Below, piece after piece: positions 1 through 10,679 of a stretch of 64,000 nt of DNA. Position 1 is the stretch's first letter; every line of letters starts with the position of its first letter. The notes under the pieces are model-generated. The model did not search any database and was not told where the DNA came from. It saw only the letters and a list, made by a program, of their open reading frames with translations. A program made the position numbers and the translations under genes. The stretch is from Diatrype stigma (Eukaryota; Ascomycota; Sordariomycetes; Xylariales; Diatrypaceae). The DNA is taken from NCBI GenBank assembly GCA_022225965.2, contig JAKJXP020000007.1, positions 496,001 through 560,000 of the forward strand. Reading direction: 5' to 3'.

Positions 1-349
1 TCATCTCCCAGATCAAGTCCTGGTGCTTGTCGGGGTTTTCGAACACGTCACCATTGGCTAGGAATTGTTGAATCTTCATTAGGGTTGGATAGGGGAAATT
101 GGGATCGCGATCATCTGCCCAGTTGATAAATGTCAGTTGTTTCCAATCTATTTATTCACTCCATCATAACTCACGGATGGCGAGAACATTTGCCATTGTC
201 TTTCTCGTCAGCTCCAGAGAGAATGTCTCTGCAAGCGCTCTCGCGCTTGCAAGATCTTGTTCTGTGACATTCAGGTTTCCTTCGGCCGCCTTCTCGTCAT
301 TGTTCGACTCTGTGTCGCCGATCACAACTTGCTCCGCGCTTTTGGCCAT
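1..349 (-). CDS. OPT-family oligopeptide transporter, N-terminal part (cut by window edge)
   Basis: The gene starts with ATG at 349 and runs leftwards off the window. Exon 1 is 175-349, an intron of 60 nt is 115-174 (GTGAGT donor, CAG acceptor) and exon 2 is 1-114. Splicing joins the reading frame cleanly and gives about 96 residues: an acidic hydrophilic N-terminus followed by the stretch VLAIHDRDPNFPYPTLMKI and then FENPDKHQDLIWEM. The DPNFP...FL...ENP.KH..LI.EM pattern is what I know from the cytosolic N-terminal segment of fungal oligopeptide transporters (OPT family), which precedes the membrane part. No membrane segment lies inside the window, so the family call rests on this segment only. 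Such proteins import small peptides with protons at the plasma membrane. The intron and the gene are well supported; the family is moderately sure. Confidence 0.55.
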
Positions 350-960
350 GTCACTGGGTCATCAAAGGCCTGTAGAACTCAAACAAATCAATAGTTAGTT
401 ATAAATCCGATTAGACTGCTGATTCAAAGTTGATTAACCATGGTTCAACTTGGAATAATCTCTTTGGTGTTGAGTAATATTGAGCGACGAAAGGGGTGGA
501 AGGGATGGCATACGAAGTTTCAGGTTATGATAAATATGTCAGATAAGGGAAGAAAGGAGTTGGATAGGGACAGAGAAGAATAGTCTTGATAGTTTGGCGT
601 CATACTTATACGTCTTGGTGTCTAGGGCATGTTGCCATTGAAACTTCCGACTATTTCATGCTGCTGTCCTTGTAACTACCAACCTTAAAGGTAGCTACGT
701 TAGCCGTAACACTTCACACCACCACGATGTGTATGTCCATAGGTAATGTATGTTGCCATATTATAAGCACAATGTAGGTAGTAGGTACTATCAGTTACTT
801 GACACCACGTAATTAACTCTTTCTATGTATGGACTACCTATGTATCATGAGATGGGGAAGGTGGAAGGTGGAAGGTGTAGTACGACGAAGGGTGAGTGCG
901 ACATAGTACCTACCTACTTAGGTAGCTATAATAACACCTTTCATCCCTCGTCTTTAAAAA

Positions 961-983
961 CCCCCCCCCCCCCCCCCCCCCCC
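961..983. repeat. Homopolymer tract of 23 C
   Basis: An uninterrupted run of 23 cytosines, preceded by a run of A. Length in the assembly may be unreliable because such tracts are prone to slippage. Confidence 0.9.
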
Positions 984-2690
984 TTTCCTGGTGGTGCGTA
1001 TTTCTAGCAGGAGCAAATGCCACAGTTCACTTGAAACCCTGCGAATCTTGATCGCGCAAGGCAACTATTTCTCGTGTAGTTTCACTGTTCCATCTGCTAT
1101 CATAACCGTTCGGTCCGTAGCCAATATGCTGTACTATAGAACACAAACCAGGGCCTGTATGCAACTTGTTCGAGTTAAGAAAGGGGGGCTATTATCTATC
1201 CGGGTACAAGCACATGTGAAACACGCCAGTATCGAGGCCGAACGCTGTTACCTAAAGTTAAATCCAAGTTCTTGGCTCATGGCATGAACTCAATGAGGAA
1301 ATAGCACAACTGTTTATTGTACTACGAAAACAACAAGTGAGTATGAATATTCGTCACGTAAAGCAGCCCGAAGCCTCTATTACATACAAGCTGTCACTAA
1401 CACAAAGCTGCAGGCATACCAGAGCAGCTAATCTGGGCGGGTAACTACATCAGTTTCACAGGAATACAAGCTCGAACCATGGCTCAATTAATCTGTAGAT
1501 GGAAACTTTAACAGTGGCCTGTTTGTGAAGTAGCTGGTGTATAAATCAGCCGGCTTATGTTACTTGTCCCTGCTCGACATTAAGGAGAATAGAATAGGTA
1601 CTTACATTGATCTGCTTCGGGCTCTTAAGTAAATTAAGAGCTTCCAACTCGGATTCCAGCGACTTCGAAGCTTCTAGAGAATATACTAACGAGCCATGAA
1701 TAAAATATCATCATTATGCTTTAATGCTATGGTTAAAGCTCCTTCGAATAGGTACCTATACTAATAGGTAGTGTATTGACTATAGTGTAGCCTAAAGTCC
1801 AAAGCGTATCACAAACCCGAACAGGAGTTTCGTCCTCTTGCTTCGGCTCCTACTACAAAATGCATCGCCTTTGCTATCCACCATAACGGATTCCCAGTAG
1901 CACCTGATTAACGTAAGCCTCCTCATCTTCGCTAAAAGTATATACTTTGAGTAAGGTGCCACGACGGTGTCGTTACTTAGCTAGGAAGCTGACACTGCGT
2001 GTCGGAATAGGATGCACATATTGTGAGAGATAGGGGAGGCTGGCGTTACTACCCAAGTTGTATCTACAACCATTGGTTGACGATCCATCGAAGGCGCAAT
2101 GCGGACACATACCGGCGACGGTCGTACGCAGTGGTACCAGATGGGGGTTCCGGCGCCAGAAGGATTTTCATGAGAGTCAACGACTTCAGCGACAAAATCC
2201 AGATCATGAGAGCGAACTGTCTGGCGGACGTATTTCATGTTGTGCATAGTGGAGGGAGCCTGGCGGTAGTATGCCAAACCAGTTCCTCGGTTGCACCGTG
2301 GCAGGCCGCAGCTCTCTCAATGGGAAGAAATTGTATGAGATATATCTGAAGCGGAGTATGAAGTGACCGGCACTGCTCGTTCTGACGATTTGAATGCATG
2401 TTTTCACACTAAACACTGTTGTAGAGCGGATGACCCCTACCGAAGGGGTAGATTGAATGGCTACACATAGCGTTGAAAGAAAAGGGGGAGAGACAGAGGG
2501 GCCAAGCTGCGTATATATGCAAGTAGCTTGATAAACGCATGGAAAGTTGCTGGAAGGCGTTAACTCGTTACAGCTCAATCACATTAAGCCGTATTACTGG
2601 TTTATTGATGCTTGAAGTGGCTATTTAGTGCATTAAGCGGGATGCCAGGATGCTTGGACTCAACAAATTTCGCGGGACTCCAGACCAGCT

Positions 2691-2720
2691 CCAGTGCCGT
2701 CCAGTGCCGTCCAGTGCCGC
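2691..2720. repeat. 10-bp tandem repeat, three copies
   Basis: The unit ccagtgccgt occurs three times in a row, the last with one change. Just downstream (about 2768-2790) a second short repeat around gggtgctgagct appears twice. Both lie 180 to 280 bp upstream of the TSC13 start codon. Confidence 0.85.
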
Positions 2721-2971
2721 GCCAATGTGACGTAGGTGCAGCACCCGCTAAGTGACATTGAGTTAGGGTGCTGAGCTAGGGTGCTGAGCTGGTGAGGTGC
2801 CAGGGTGTGGGTGTCTGGGGTGGAAGTAGCTCCCCATGTTTAGCTCCCCATTGAAAAATATTGGGGGGGTCAACGAATTCCGACTTCTCGAATGTGAAAT
2901 CACCAATTGACCTCGACGATTCTATTCCGGCTTCACTTCCACAAGCGAAGCGAAGTGCTGCAACCTACAAG

Positions 2972-4172
2972 ATGGCTAGCTTGTCATTGAAGGTGTCACA
3001 GAGATGTAAGCTAATTCCTTCACCTTGAACTAGAGATACAAAATTGGGGAGAGCAAGAGGGAGAGAAAGGGAAGGGGAACAAGATCAAAAAGAGTGTGTT
3101 GCTAATTCGAATGGTTCACAACCTTTTAAAGCTCCCAAGAAGCCCATCAAGGGTCTTCCGACCGAGATCGACCTCCCCCAAGACGCCAATGTCGAGTACG
3201 TGAAGAAGCAGCTGGCCAAGGCCGCGCGCATCTCCGACTTCAACCGGATCGGCATCTTCGACCCGGTGTCCAAGAAGACCCTGAAGGACAAGAACTCCCT
3301 GATCCGGGAGCAGGTCGAGGTCATCAAGCATGGGGAATTCCTCGTTAAGGATCTCGGTATGTCGAGTCAGGTCAACAGCTGCCCTCGAGCACTGCACTGC
3401 CTATCCCGCTTCTCTGCACTATTACTATACTACCACCGATTGCTGACGGAACAACCCAACAAATCCAGGCCCCCAGATTGCCTGGCGAACCGTCTACATG
3501 GTCGAATACCTCGGGCCGCTCCTCTTCCACCCGCTCTTCCTCGGCCTCCGCCACTACGTCTACCCGCCGCTGTACCAGCTCCTGCAGGGCCGGGTGCCGG
3601 AGCCCAACGCGGGCGGCGCCCTGTCGGCGACGCAGAAGCTCGCGTTCGGGATGATCGTGGCGCACTTCGTCAAGCGGGAGGTGGAGACGGTGCTGGTGCA
3701 CAAGTTCTCGGCCAACACGATGCCGGCAGCCTACATCTTCCGCAACTCCTTCTTCTACTGGGTCTTCGCGGGCCTGCTGGGCGGGCTCGAGCTCTACGCG
3801 CCCTTCTCCCCGGCCGCCAAGGCCGACAACCCGCTGATCAACTACGCCGGCCTGGCCCTGTACCTATTCGGCGAGCTCGCCAACGCCGACGTCCACTACT
3901 ACCTGGCCACGCTGCGGAAGCCCGGCGAGACGGCCCGGAAGATCCCCCGCGGCCACGGCTTCGGCCTCGTCACATGCCCCAACTACATGTTCGAGATCCT
4001 CGCCTGGGTCGGCATCATCCTGGTCACCCGCAGCCCGGCCCTCGCCTTCTTCATCTCCATCGGCACCTACTTCATGTGGACCTGGGCCTGGGGCAAGGAG
4101 AAGGCCTACCGCAAGCAGTTCGGGGACAAGTACAAGAAGAAGCGATTCGTCATCCTGCCCGGCCTTCTCTGA
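2972..4172 (+). CDS. TSC13: Very-long-chain enoyl-CoA reductase (TSC13 type)
   Basis: This is the last enzyme of the ER fatty-acid elongation cycle, reducing trans-2-enoyl-CoA with NADPH to make very-long-chain acyl-CoA for sphingolipids. Exons: 2972-3005, 3132-3356, 3469-4172; introns of 126 and 112 nt. The spliced product is 320 aa, close to the 310 aa of yeast Tsc13. Exon 1 encodes MASLSLKVSQR, which joins SPKKPIKGLP in exon 2 with correct phase. Residues 1-90 form the ubiquitin-like N-terminal part typical of TECR proteins. The rest has several hydrophobic segments and the steroid-5-alpha-reductase-type C-terminus, including the GHGFGLVTCPNYMFEIL motif. The C-terminal tail is basic (KYKKKRF) and ends in LPGLL. 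A longer overlapping frame starting at 3044 is an artefact of reading through both introns. Confidence 0.93.
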
Positions 4173-4921
4173 AGCTGGCGAAATCAACCCAGTGGCAAAT
4201 GGAAGCACATCAGATTGGTGGACGGGTGGACGGGCGGTGAGTGATGCGTGGGAGAACGAACCCCTTCACACTCCCACCCCCTGCTTATTGATCTCTGTGA
4301 AAGAGTGATGAGATATGGATGAACTGGATGAGGTAGTTTTGGAGGATATAATGAGACACGGGACTGCACGGGAAGATATAGACATAGACCTAGGATGGTT
4401 AATGTAAATCGATGCTGGGTTGTACTCTAAATAGAATACAAGCACATGATGTTGAATTGGCGCCCCATTCCCTCACATTTTCAAAGTTGGATTGCCAACT
4501 CGATTTTGTGCCCTGGCTGGTGCTCAATTACTTATAAACCCAGATGAATGTTCCTCATTCTCATGAAAACATGTGAAGAACTGATCCACACAGGGCCCAA
4601 ATGGCAGACTGCCTCTTCCTCATCTCAGGCCTCGACCGGGACATAAATATAATGATTATTGAAACAATGTTGATGAATGGGCATGCGATGTTTTTCATCA
4701 GATACCCCTTCGAAACCCACTGATTACCAACCCACCTATCCAAGAAACTAGCATCGCATATACCTTGTTCTAATATACATGAAGTCATAAGTTCGTACAT
4801 CGTGATCCTTAACTCCACCACTAGTCAACCCGCCAGTCAGTCTAGATACACCTTTGCCCACATGGACATGCTTCTGATATTTTGCCCGCTGATGTCAATG
4901 CCGATTTCGATGTTAGCGTTC
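4173..4921. other. Intergenic between convergent genes
   Basis: This holds the 3' ends of TSC13 (plus) and the BLOC1S1-like gene (minus). No conserved open frame, RNA gene or clear repeat was seen. Confidence 0.55.
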
Positions 4922-6493
4922 TTATTGTCGATGCTGTTGCTGTTCCCCGTCCCCGTCCATCGCGGGCCCCTTCCCCTTGTCCAACGCCACACCACTCCAG
5001 TCAGCTTCTTCCACTGGCGCCGGAACGATAACGGGCGAAGTATCGTTTCGCTGCACTGGGTGAGATGCCGCCGCGCCCGCTCTGTTGTTTGAGGTGGAGA
5101 AGAAGGCCTCTGTGGCCATGGCCTCAGCCAGGCTTTCCATGATGTCGCTGCTGAGCTCGATCTGCACTCTCGACTTCGGGACGCCGCCCCCATTGCCCAC
5201 GCCGTTCACGGGAAACGTGCGTGGCGCCGCATCGCCCTTGGCCGCCTCCTCTGCGGCGGCAGCCTCACCGCCACCATCCTCGCCACCACTGCTACTCCCC
5301 GACCAACAATCGCTACAGCTGCAACTGCTGTTCCCGCTCCCACTCTCACTCCCACTCCCCCCATCCTCATCACCACCCCCCCTGCCCCTCCTGACCCGCC
5401 TCACCGTATCCTCCAGGACGAGGAAGTCGCGCTCCAGGACCTCGGCCCAGTTCTGGACGTTGCCGAGCTCCTTGATGCGGCGGCCGGCGTCGCGGGCGAC
5501 GCGGGCCAGCTTGTCGTTCTCGCGCCGCAGGGCCTCGGTCGCGCGCGCCACGTCGCGCTCCTGCCGCGCCAGCGCCGCCGCGTTGCCGTGCAGCAGCGCC
5601 GCCCGCCCCTGCTGCAGCTCCGTGTCCAGCAGGTTCGACATCGACGCCACCAGCGCCGCCCGCGCCTCCGCGATGTGCAGCTGCGTCTGCGCCGAGGGCA
5701 GGTGCGGGTTGATGACGTTGTTGTTGTTGTTGCTGCTGCTGCTCGTCGTTGCGATGGTGGCTGCCGTGGAGGGCGCTGTGGTTGGTGGCAATGCTGCTGC
5801 TGCTGCTGCTGTTATGGTGGCGGCGATAGGCTGCGGCTGTTGTTGTTGCTGCTGCTGCTGGGGGACTTGATTGGGATTGAAGTTCGCCGACATCATGGTC
5901 GTCGCCGCCGTCGTCGTCCCAGCCGCCGACGTCCCCGACGAAGAGGCCGTCGTAGACGAGGTTGCTGTGGTGGCGGAGGTGGTGGCGGGAGTGATACCGG
6001 TAGTTGGCGCGGGCGGGGTGATGATGGCATTGGCGGCGGCGGTGCTGCTTTGTGGCTTCAGCGCCGCTGCCACTGCTGGTGTCGATGGGCGATGCGATGA
6101 CGAGGAGGGGGGTGTAAAAGTGGAAGACGTAGCAAAGGGCCGGAGATGTGGGACCCCTTCTCCTCCTCTAGTGACATTACCGTTGCCATCGGTGATGGCA
6201 GTGGTCGTCGTCGACGACGACATAAGGGCCAACGATGGGCATAAGGGGAGGGCAGCTGGAGCGGGACCCGTGGTCGTGGTGGTGTTGTCCGTAGGACTGG
6301 GATCAACACCGCCGCCCGACGGACCGGTGTCTGCTGTACTATCATTCCCTACACTGGCACCGGCGCCGTCACCTGCACTGCTGCTGCCGGCATACTTGCC
6401 GGCCACTCCGGCCGTGGACGTCGTTGGCACTGATGGCGGCGATAATGGCCGTGGGGCCGCCGCCGCACTCGAGCTTGTCGCGGCTGTGGACAT
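4922..6493 (-). CDS. BLOC1S1/GCN5L1-like protein with long low-complexity N-terminus
   Basis: A single 523-aa frame without introns. About the first 260 residues are low complexity: Ser/Thr/Ala/Pro runs, a Gln-rich run and Asn repeats. Residues of about 270-365 form a helical region ending in LGNVQNWAEVLERDFLVLEDTVRRV, which matches the conserved GDVENWA...IE.D...I...L signature of BLOC1S1 (GCN5-like protein 1). That protein is a small coiled-coil subunit of the BLOC-1 endosomal-sorting complex. The preceding stretch (LLDTELQQGRAALLHGN, then a charged coiled coil) fits the same domain. The C-terminal 150 residues are again disordered, with Gly/Ser/Asp runs and an acidic Ala-rich piece. Usual BLOC1S1 proteins are about 125-200 aa, so the length here comes from disordered flanks. 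The domain call is moderately strong; function in BLOC-1 is inferred. Confidence 0.7.
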   Translation of the reverse strand: MSTAATSSSAAAAPRPLSPPSVPTTSTAGVAGKYAGSSSAGDGAGASVGNDSTADTGPSGGGVDPSPTDNTTTTTGPAPAALPLCPSLALMSSSTTTTAITDGNGNVTRGGEGVPHLRPFATSSTFTPPSSSSHRPSTPAVAAALKPQSSTAAANAIITPPAPTTGITPATTSATTATSSTTASSSGTSAAGTTTAATTMMSANFNPNQVPQQQQQQQQPQPIAATITAAAAAALPPTTAPSTAATIATTSSSSNNNNNVINPHLPSAQTQLHIAEARAALVASMSNLLDTELQQGRAALLHGNAAALARQERDVARATEALRRENDKLARVARDAGRRIKELGNVQNWAEVLERDFLVLEDTVRRVRRGRGGGDEDGGSGSESGSGNSSCSCSDCWSGSSSGGEDGGGEAAAAEEAAKGDAAPRTFPVNGVGNGGGVPKSRVQIELSSDIMESLAEAMATEAFFSTSNNRAGAAASHPVQRNDTSPVIVPAPVEEADWSGVALDKGKGPAMDGDGEQQQHRQ

Positions 6494-7626
6494 GGTCTCT
6501 TCCGATCACGACGAGTCGCGTGTGGGCTAAGCAGGTTGGTTATATAATGAATAGAAGAGCTTGGCTAGCTAAGTAGGTAGAAAGAGAGATAATAGATGAA
6601 TAGACGGGCAGTGGATAAATGCATTCGCATATAGATAGGTAGATACACATATAACCGAACAGCTGAATTATCAACCTTGGAACTATGCTCGGCCGTTCAT
6701 CTGCGCCTAGGTGAATATGAACCATGTATGATATAACGAGGTCTTGCAATCAGATCGACGTGCAATCAACGTGCAATCAACGTGCAATCAACGTCTCCAT
6801 TCGCGCTGGAGACTTGGCCTCTCGAACTGTCTTGTTTGATCGAGCTCGGTCCCACAGCCAATCAGTTGCTGCGTGAATAGTTCGTAACTTCGTACTTACA
6901 GGAGGGCGGCAGGACGCCAGGGCGGCAGGGCGGGTGGAAATGATGGATGCGGGGTTCGTCCCGGCCCCTTGATTGGGGCGTGGGGATATAAGCGTTGGCC
7001 AAGCACGCACCATCCACCTCCAACACTACCGAGCCCGCATACGAGACTCGTCAGATGAAGGGTAGAACATGTAGAGGCGGGAGACGCAGATCGTTTGACT
7101 CGAGAGTGTAGCACGAGGTACTAGATAGTTTACTACCTAGGTAGGTAGGTAGGCAGTTTGATAGTCTTATGAAATTCATATCGCATCTTATCTTGAAAGC
7201 CGTTTATTCAAACATTATCAATATCTATTCTAACATCGTCAGATCCGCAACTCCGTTGGACGTCCAACGTGAGAAGTTAATGTAAAAGCAACCGTCTCCT
7301 AACCCCATAATTTTGATACAGGGCCAACTCCGTAAACCATCCCTTCCCTTCCCTTTTTAGGCCGTGGCATTGTACATTATATGTGGTACGCATGAACTAA
7401 ACATCTCCCTGCCCGACAGGATCACGCGTTTCATGAACGAGTCTTCTTTGTCAGCTTCGAAATCGTATATACTGTTCGAATCCGGGCAAGGGCATTTATC
7501 ATAAGGCCACGTTCCTCTTGTTCTGCCTCAACTGCTAATATTGCACCCGAAACAGGGAACACTCTGGCTGCGTAACTTAGGTTAGCGGGTGATAACGAAT
7601 CACCGGGTAGATCGGCCACGGTTCGA
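6494..7626. other. Intergenic, with short tandem repeat and TAGG repeats
   Basis: No gene recognised. An 11-bp unit (gtgcaatcaac) occurs three times around 6760-6792, and a cctaggtaggtaggtagg patch lies near 7136-7153. A 62-codon open frame at 7431-7619, just past the SOG2 stop codon, has no family resemblance I can defend. Confidence 0.55.
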
Positions 7627-10600
7627 CTAGAACGCAGGCTTCATTCCACCGTTGAGTCGGAGAGGGATATGGCCCGTACTCCCGGGCGGGCTGAACATAT
7701 TGCCCGGGCCAGAACGTTCATCATGACCCGACGTCACCGAAGACGTGGATGTGCTGTTCATGGTCCCGGTTCGTGAGAACGGATAGCCGCCGCCTAGAGC
7801 CATCAACGCGTCGGCCCGCTCAAAAACGTTGCCCGAGAAAGCACTCGCAAAGGATGCGCTTTGCGGTGTCGACGGGACAGTTGCCTGCACAGCTGGTCCT
7901 AGGGCTGCGCTTTGAGGCGTCATGGGTAAGGACACTTGTGTGGCACCCGAGTTCGCGGCATAATGCCCCGGCGAATGATAAATTGGCTGGTCAGTAAAGC
8001 TGCCAGCCTGCCGGAATAGGGGTGCCCAAGGAGAAGCCATGATAACTTGGCTGGTATCCTTGACACTGATCTGGATCGGTCGAAGTCTCACTCGGATGTC
8101 CCCTGGCAGCGTGACAAGTTCCATCGAGTATTTCAACTTGTTGCCGAATTCAGCCCAGGAGTCTATGAAACTTTTGCAGAGACTCCAGAATCCAGGGTCG
8201 GTTCTGATCCCGGGCTCTTTGAGCTTAATGCGCGATAAACGTTTCTTAAGTCTTTCTGTCTCTTCAATGGTTCTCGTGCATTTTTCGCTGAGGCCTTTCC
8301 AGCAATGAATGACATGGTCTGGCGCTCGGGCCATTTCTACGTTACGTTTATTGGTGTTGAAATGTACCTGGAAATGTGGAAGCGTGTGCATGACTAGATC
8401 TGACGACTTCTGTAACGACAGGAAGATCTTATCAAACTGCCGCTCTTCAGCCGTCATATCAGGCGTGTAACGTCCGTCCGCGCTCGATGCGAAAGATTCC
8501 CCGGATCGGGGCGTCATAGATGTTATTTGGGCGGTTCTGGCGTTGCCGTTAATATAAGGTCCATGTACATCCGTCGTTACTCGGAGGTTGCTCGGGTTAT
8601 GGACAAATGCCCCAGGTCTTGTGCGCGAGCCTAGCGTTGGCCGCTCAACCGCATATGCTGACGAGTTTTGCCGTGAGTGTGGCTTGATGGTATCACCGAT
8701 GCCGGGCGTTCGGGATCTGTAAGTAGGTACGTAACTAGGCAGGCCCATTATCACCTCATTCGCTGTTACACGAAGCTCCATGATGCTATTGTATAGATAC
8801 ACTAGCATGGTGCGAACATATCGCGGATCCCCGTTGTCCACGATGGTATCCATATTTGCGGATAAAAGGGAGCATATATGGCTATAGGCACTCAGCAGGG
8901 TGAGAACAGCTCGTTGAACATTCTCGACTCCCCGTAGAGTGGATTCACCGTTCTCTTCCTGGTTCATGAGATTCATAATCTCCTGTTCCAACTCTATGAC
9001 GTGGGAATTCGTGTTATAGAGAACAATCTCGAGACTTGAGCGCTTAGCTGTTCCGTCGCCGGTCAACCTGGTAAAGAGCTGAACCATAGGATGGATCTGG
9101 AAGATGGCGTAAAATATGCCCTTCGCAGACTCGGCAATAGGGTCAAGAGTTTTGGATTCACGACGCTTCTCTGGCAAAATGGAAAGACGTCGCACATAGT
9201 TCGGCCGTTGGAGGAGAGGTTCTGGCGGGCTACCAGGGATAGCTCCTGACGCTGAGTTGTCGACGGTGCCGGTCATAGATGAGCCATGACTTAGTCCCCG
9301 GTAATGGCTGAACCGATTGTTCGCCTGGGTCTCATCCAAGGTCCCCAGCTCATTAGCGCGCTTGGAGACCATGCCCATACGTCGATGCCGTTCAGATGGT
9401 CGATCGAGTCTCGTTGTCTGGAAAGAGGACTCGCTGTGTGATCTCACTCGCTCGTTCGGATTTGTTATGGTCAAAGGCATAACGCTAGGCCGACGCATGG
9501 CAGAATTCTGCTGGGAGAATCCACGGGCATGCGACCGCGATGGTATGGGAGGCGCGCGGAAAATGGCGGGCGAGCGTAGGTCTGAAACATCACTGCCGTT
9601 AACCCTCACAGGAAAGCGGCCGCTAGCAACCCTCTTGAGATGAGGTCGAGGCGTCTCTATAGCATCGCCAGAATCATCCACCCCATCTTGAAGTTCTCTT
9701 TCCCTTCCATTGATTTGCTGCAATCTTTGCTTCATGAACTTCTTGATATGGGCCGTTAGGACCACCTCGTTCACCTCGCTCTCTTTCAAAAATCCTTCAT
9801 TGGGCGGTGTGATAGCCTCAACCTGTAATACCTCCCTGGGTGGGAACGTAATGTTGTTTCCCTCTAGTTTCAGAGCCTGAAGTGAGACCATATCAGCCAG
9901 ACAAAGAGGTAGCTGCTCTATCCGATTGTTCGGTACCGAAAGAACTTTGAGGGAGGTCATTTTTGCGATATCGGGCGGCAAAACACGAATCTTATTACGG
10001 CCCAGGTCCAGAATCTCCAGCGATTTGAGGCCGCACAGCTACAAACAAATTAGCCACCTATATGATCTAGCTTGATAGGGTATAATATTCACCGGCAATG
10101 GAAACTCTTCTATTCGATTGTTTCGAACATTGAGATACCGCAAGCTTGTACACTCAGAAAACCTCGACGGAAAAGAGGATAACTTGTTGTGGGAAAGAGC
10201 CAGACTACATCCCGAGAGAAATAACATGTTAGTGACTCTACATCTTACTTTCGGGATGGCACCTGGACTAACCGTTCCAACTCATGCTTGAAGATATCTA
10301 CGACCTCATCCGGGAGCTCTTGGATCTTCTTGCGGCTCAAATCGATGGTAATGCCAGGCTTCAACTCGTTGCTTACTCCACTGGCTTCGGCTGCCTGGCT
10401 CTCGTTTTCCTGAATAGCATTGGTCATGGCCTCCCTGGCAAGTGTAATGACCTGGCCAGCCGTTATAGGGGGCACAGCGGCCGAGAGGGACGAGACTGCG
10501 CTATTGGAAGCTGCATGGTATTTCTCGGGTATCGGGGGAGGCGGAGGCATGGCGGTCACTGGAGTTGGGGGGATTCGTCGTATTCCTTGGGTTGTTGGAC

Positions 10601-10679
10601 TTGTAGAGAAGCTTCTCAGGGAGGAGGAAGATGGGGGTGCGATAGTGGCAGCAGCCATCCCATTCAAGGCGATGCTCAT
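7627..10679 (-). CDS. SOG2: Leucine-rich-repeat RAM-pathway protein SOG2
   Basis: SOG2 proteins belong to the RAM/MOR network that activates the NDR kinase Cbk1/Orb6 (COT-1 in Neurospora) and controls polarised growth. Exons (minus strand): 10249-10679, 10093-10204, 7627-10038; introns of 44 nt (branch CACTAAC) and 54 nt. The product is 984 aa. Residues 1-110 are Pro/Ser-rich; about 115-250 carry LRR units such as ALSHNKLSSFPSRF, LNVRNNRIEEFPL, LDLGRNKIRVLPP and LSVPNNRIEQLPL. About 480-870 correspond to the SOG2 domain, starting near AKGIFYAIFQIHPMVQLF. The C-terminus ends in GGMKPAF, similar to the short Phe-ending tails I recall for fungal relatives. I chose the start at MSIALNG (10679); an in-frame ATG at 10772 would add 31 residues. 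The short first intron is close to the fungal minimum, but it restores the LRR frame exactly. Confidence 0.9.

Larger units (their letters stand above)
350..2971. other. Intergenic, no gene recognised
   Basis: Only short, unrelated open frames occur here. The stretch contains a 23-base C tract, several TACCTA/TAGGTA-rich patches, and a 10-bp tandem repeat near its right end. It must hold the divergent promoters of the transporter on the left and the enoyl reductase on the right. Confidence 0.6.

Noticed and set aside
3044..4240. 398-codon frame through TSC13
   Set aside because: It reads through both introns and after 3470 uses a non-coding frame of exon 3, giving Arg/Pro-rich nonsense.
7431..7619. 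Possible extra C-terminal exon of SOG2
   Set aside because: The upstream frame already ends in a natural-looking GGMKPAF stop, and no splice donor lies before it at a good phase.
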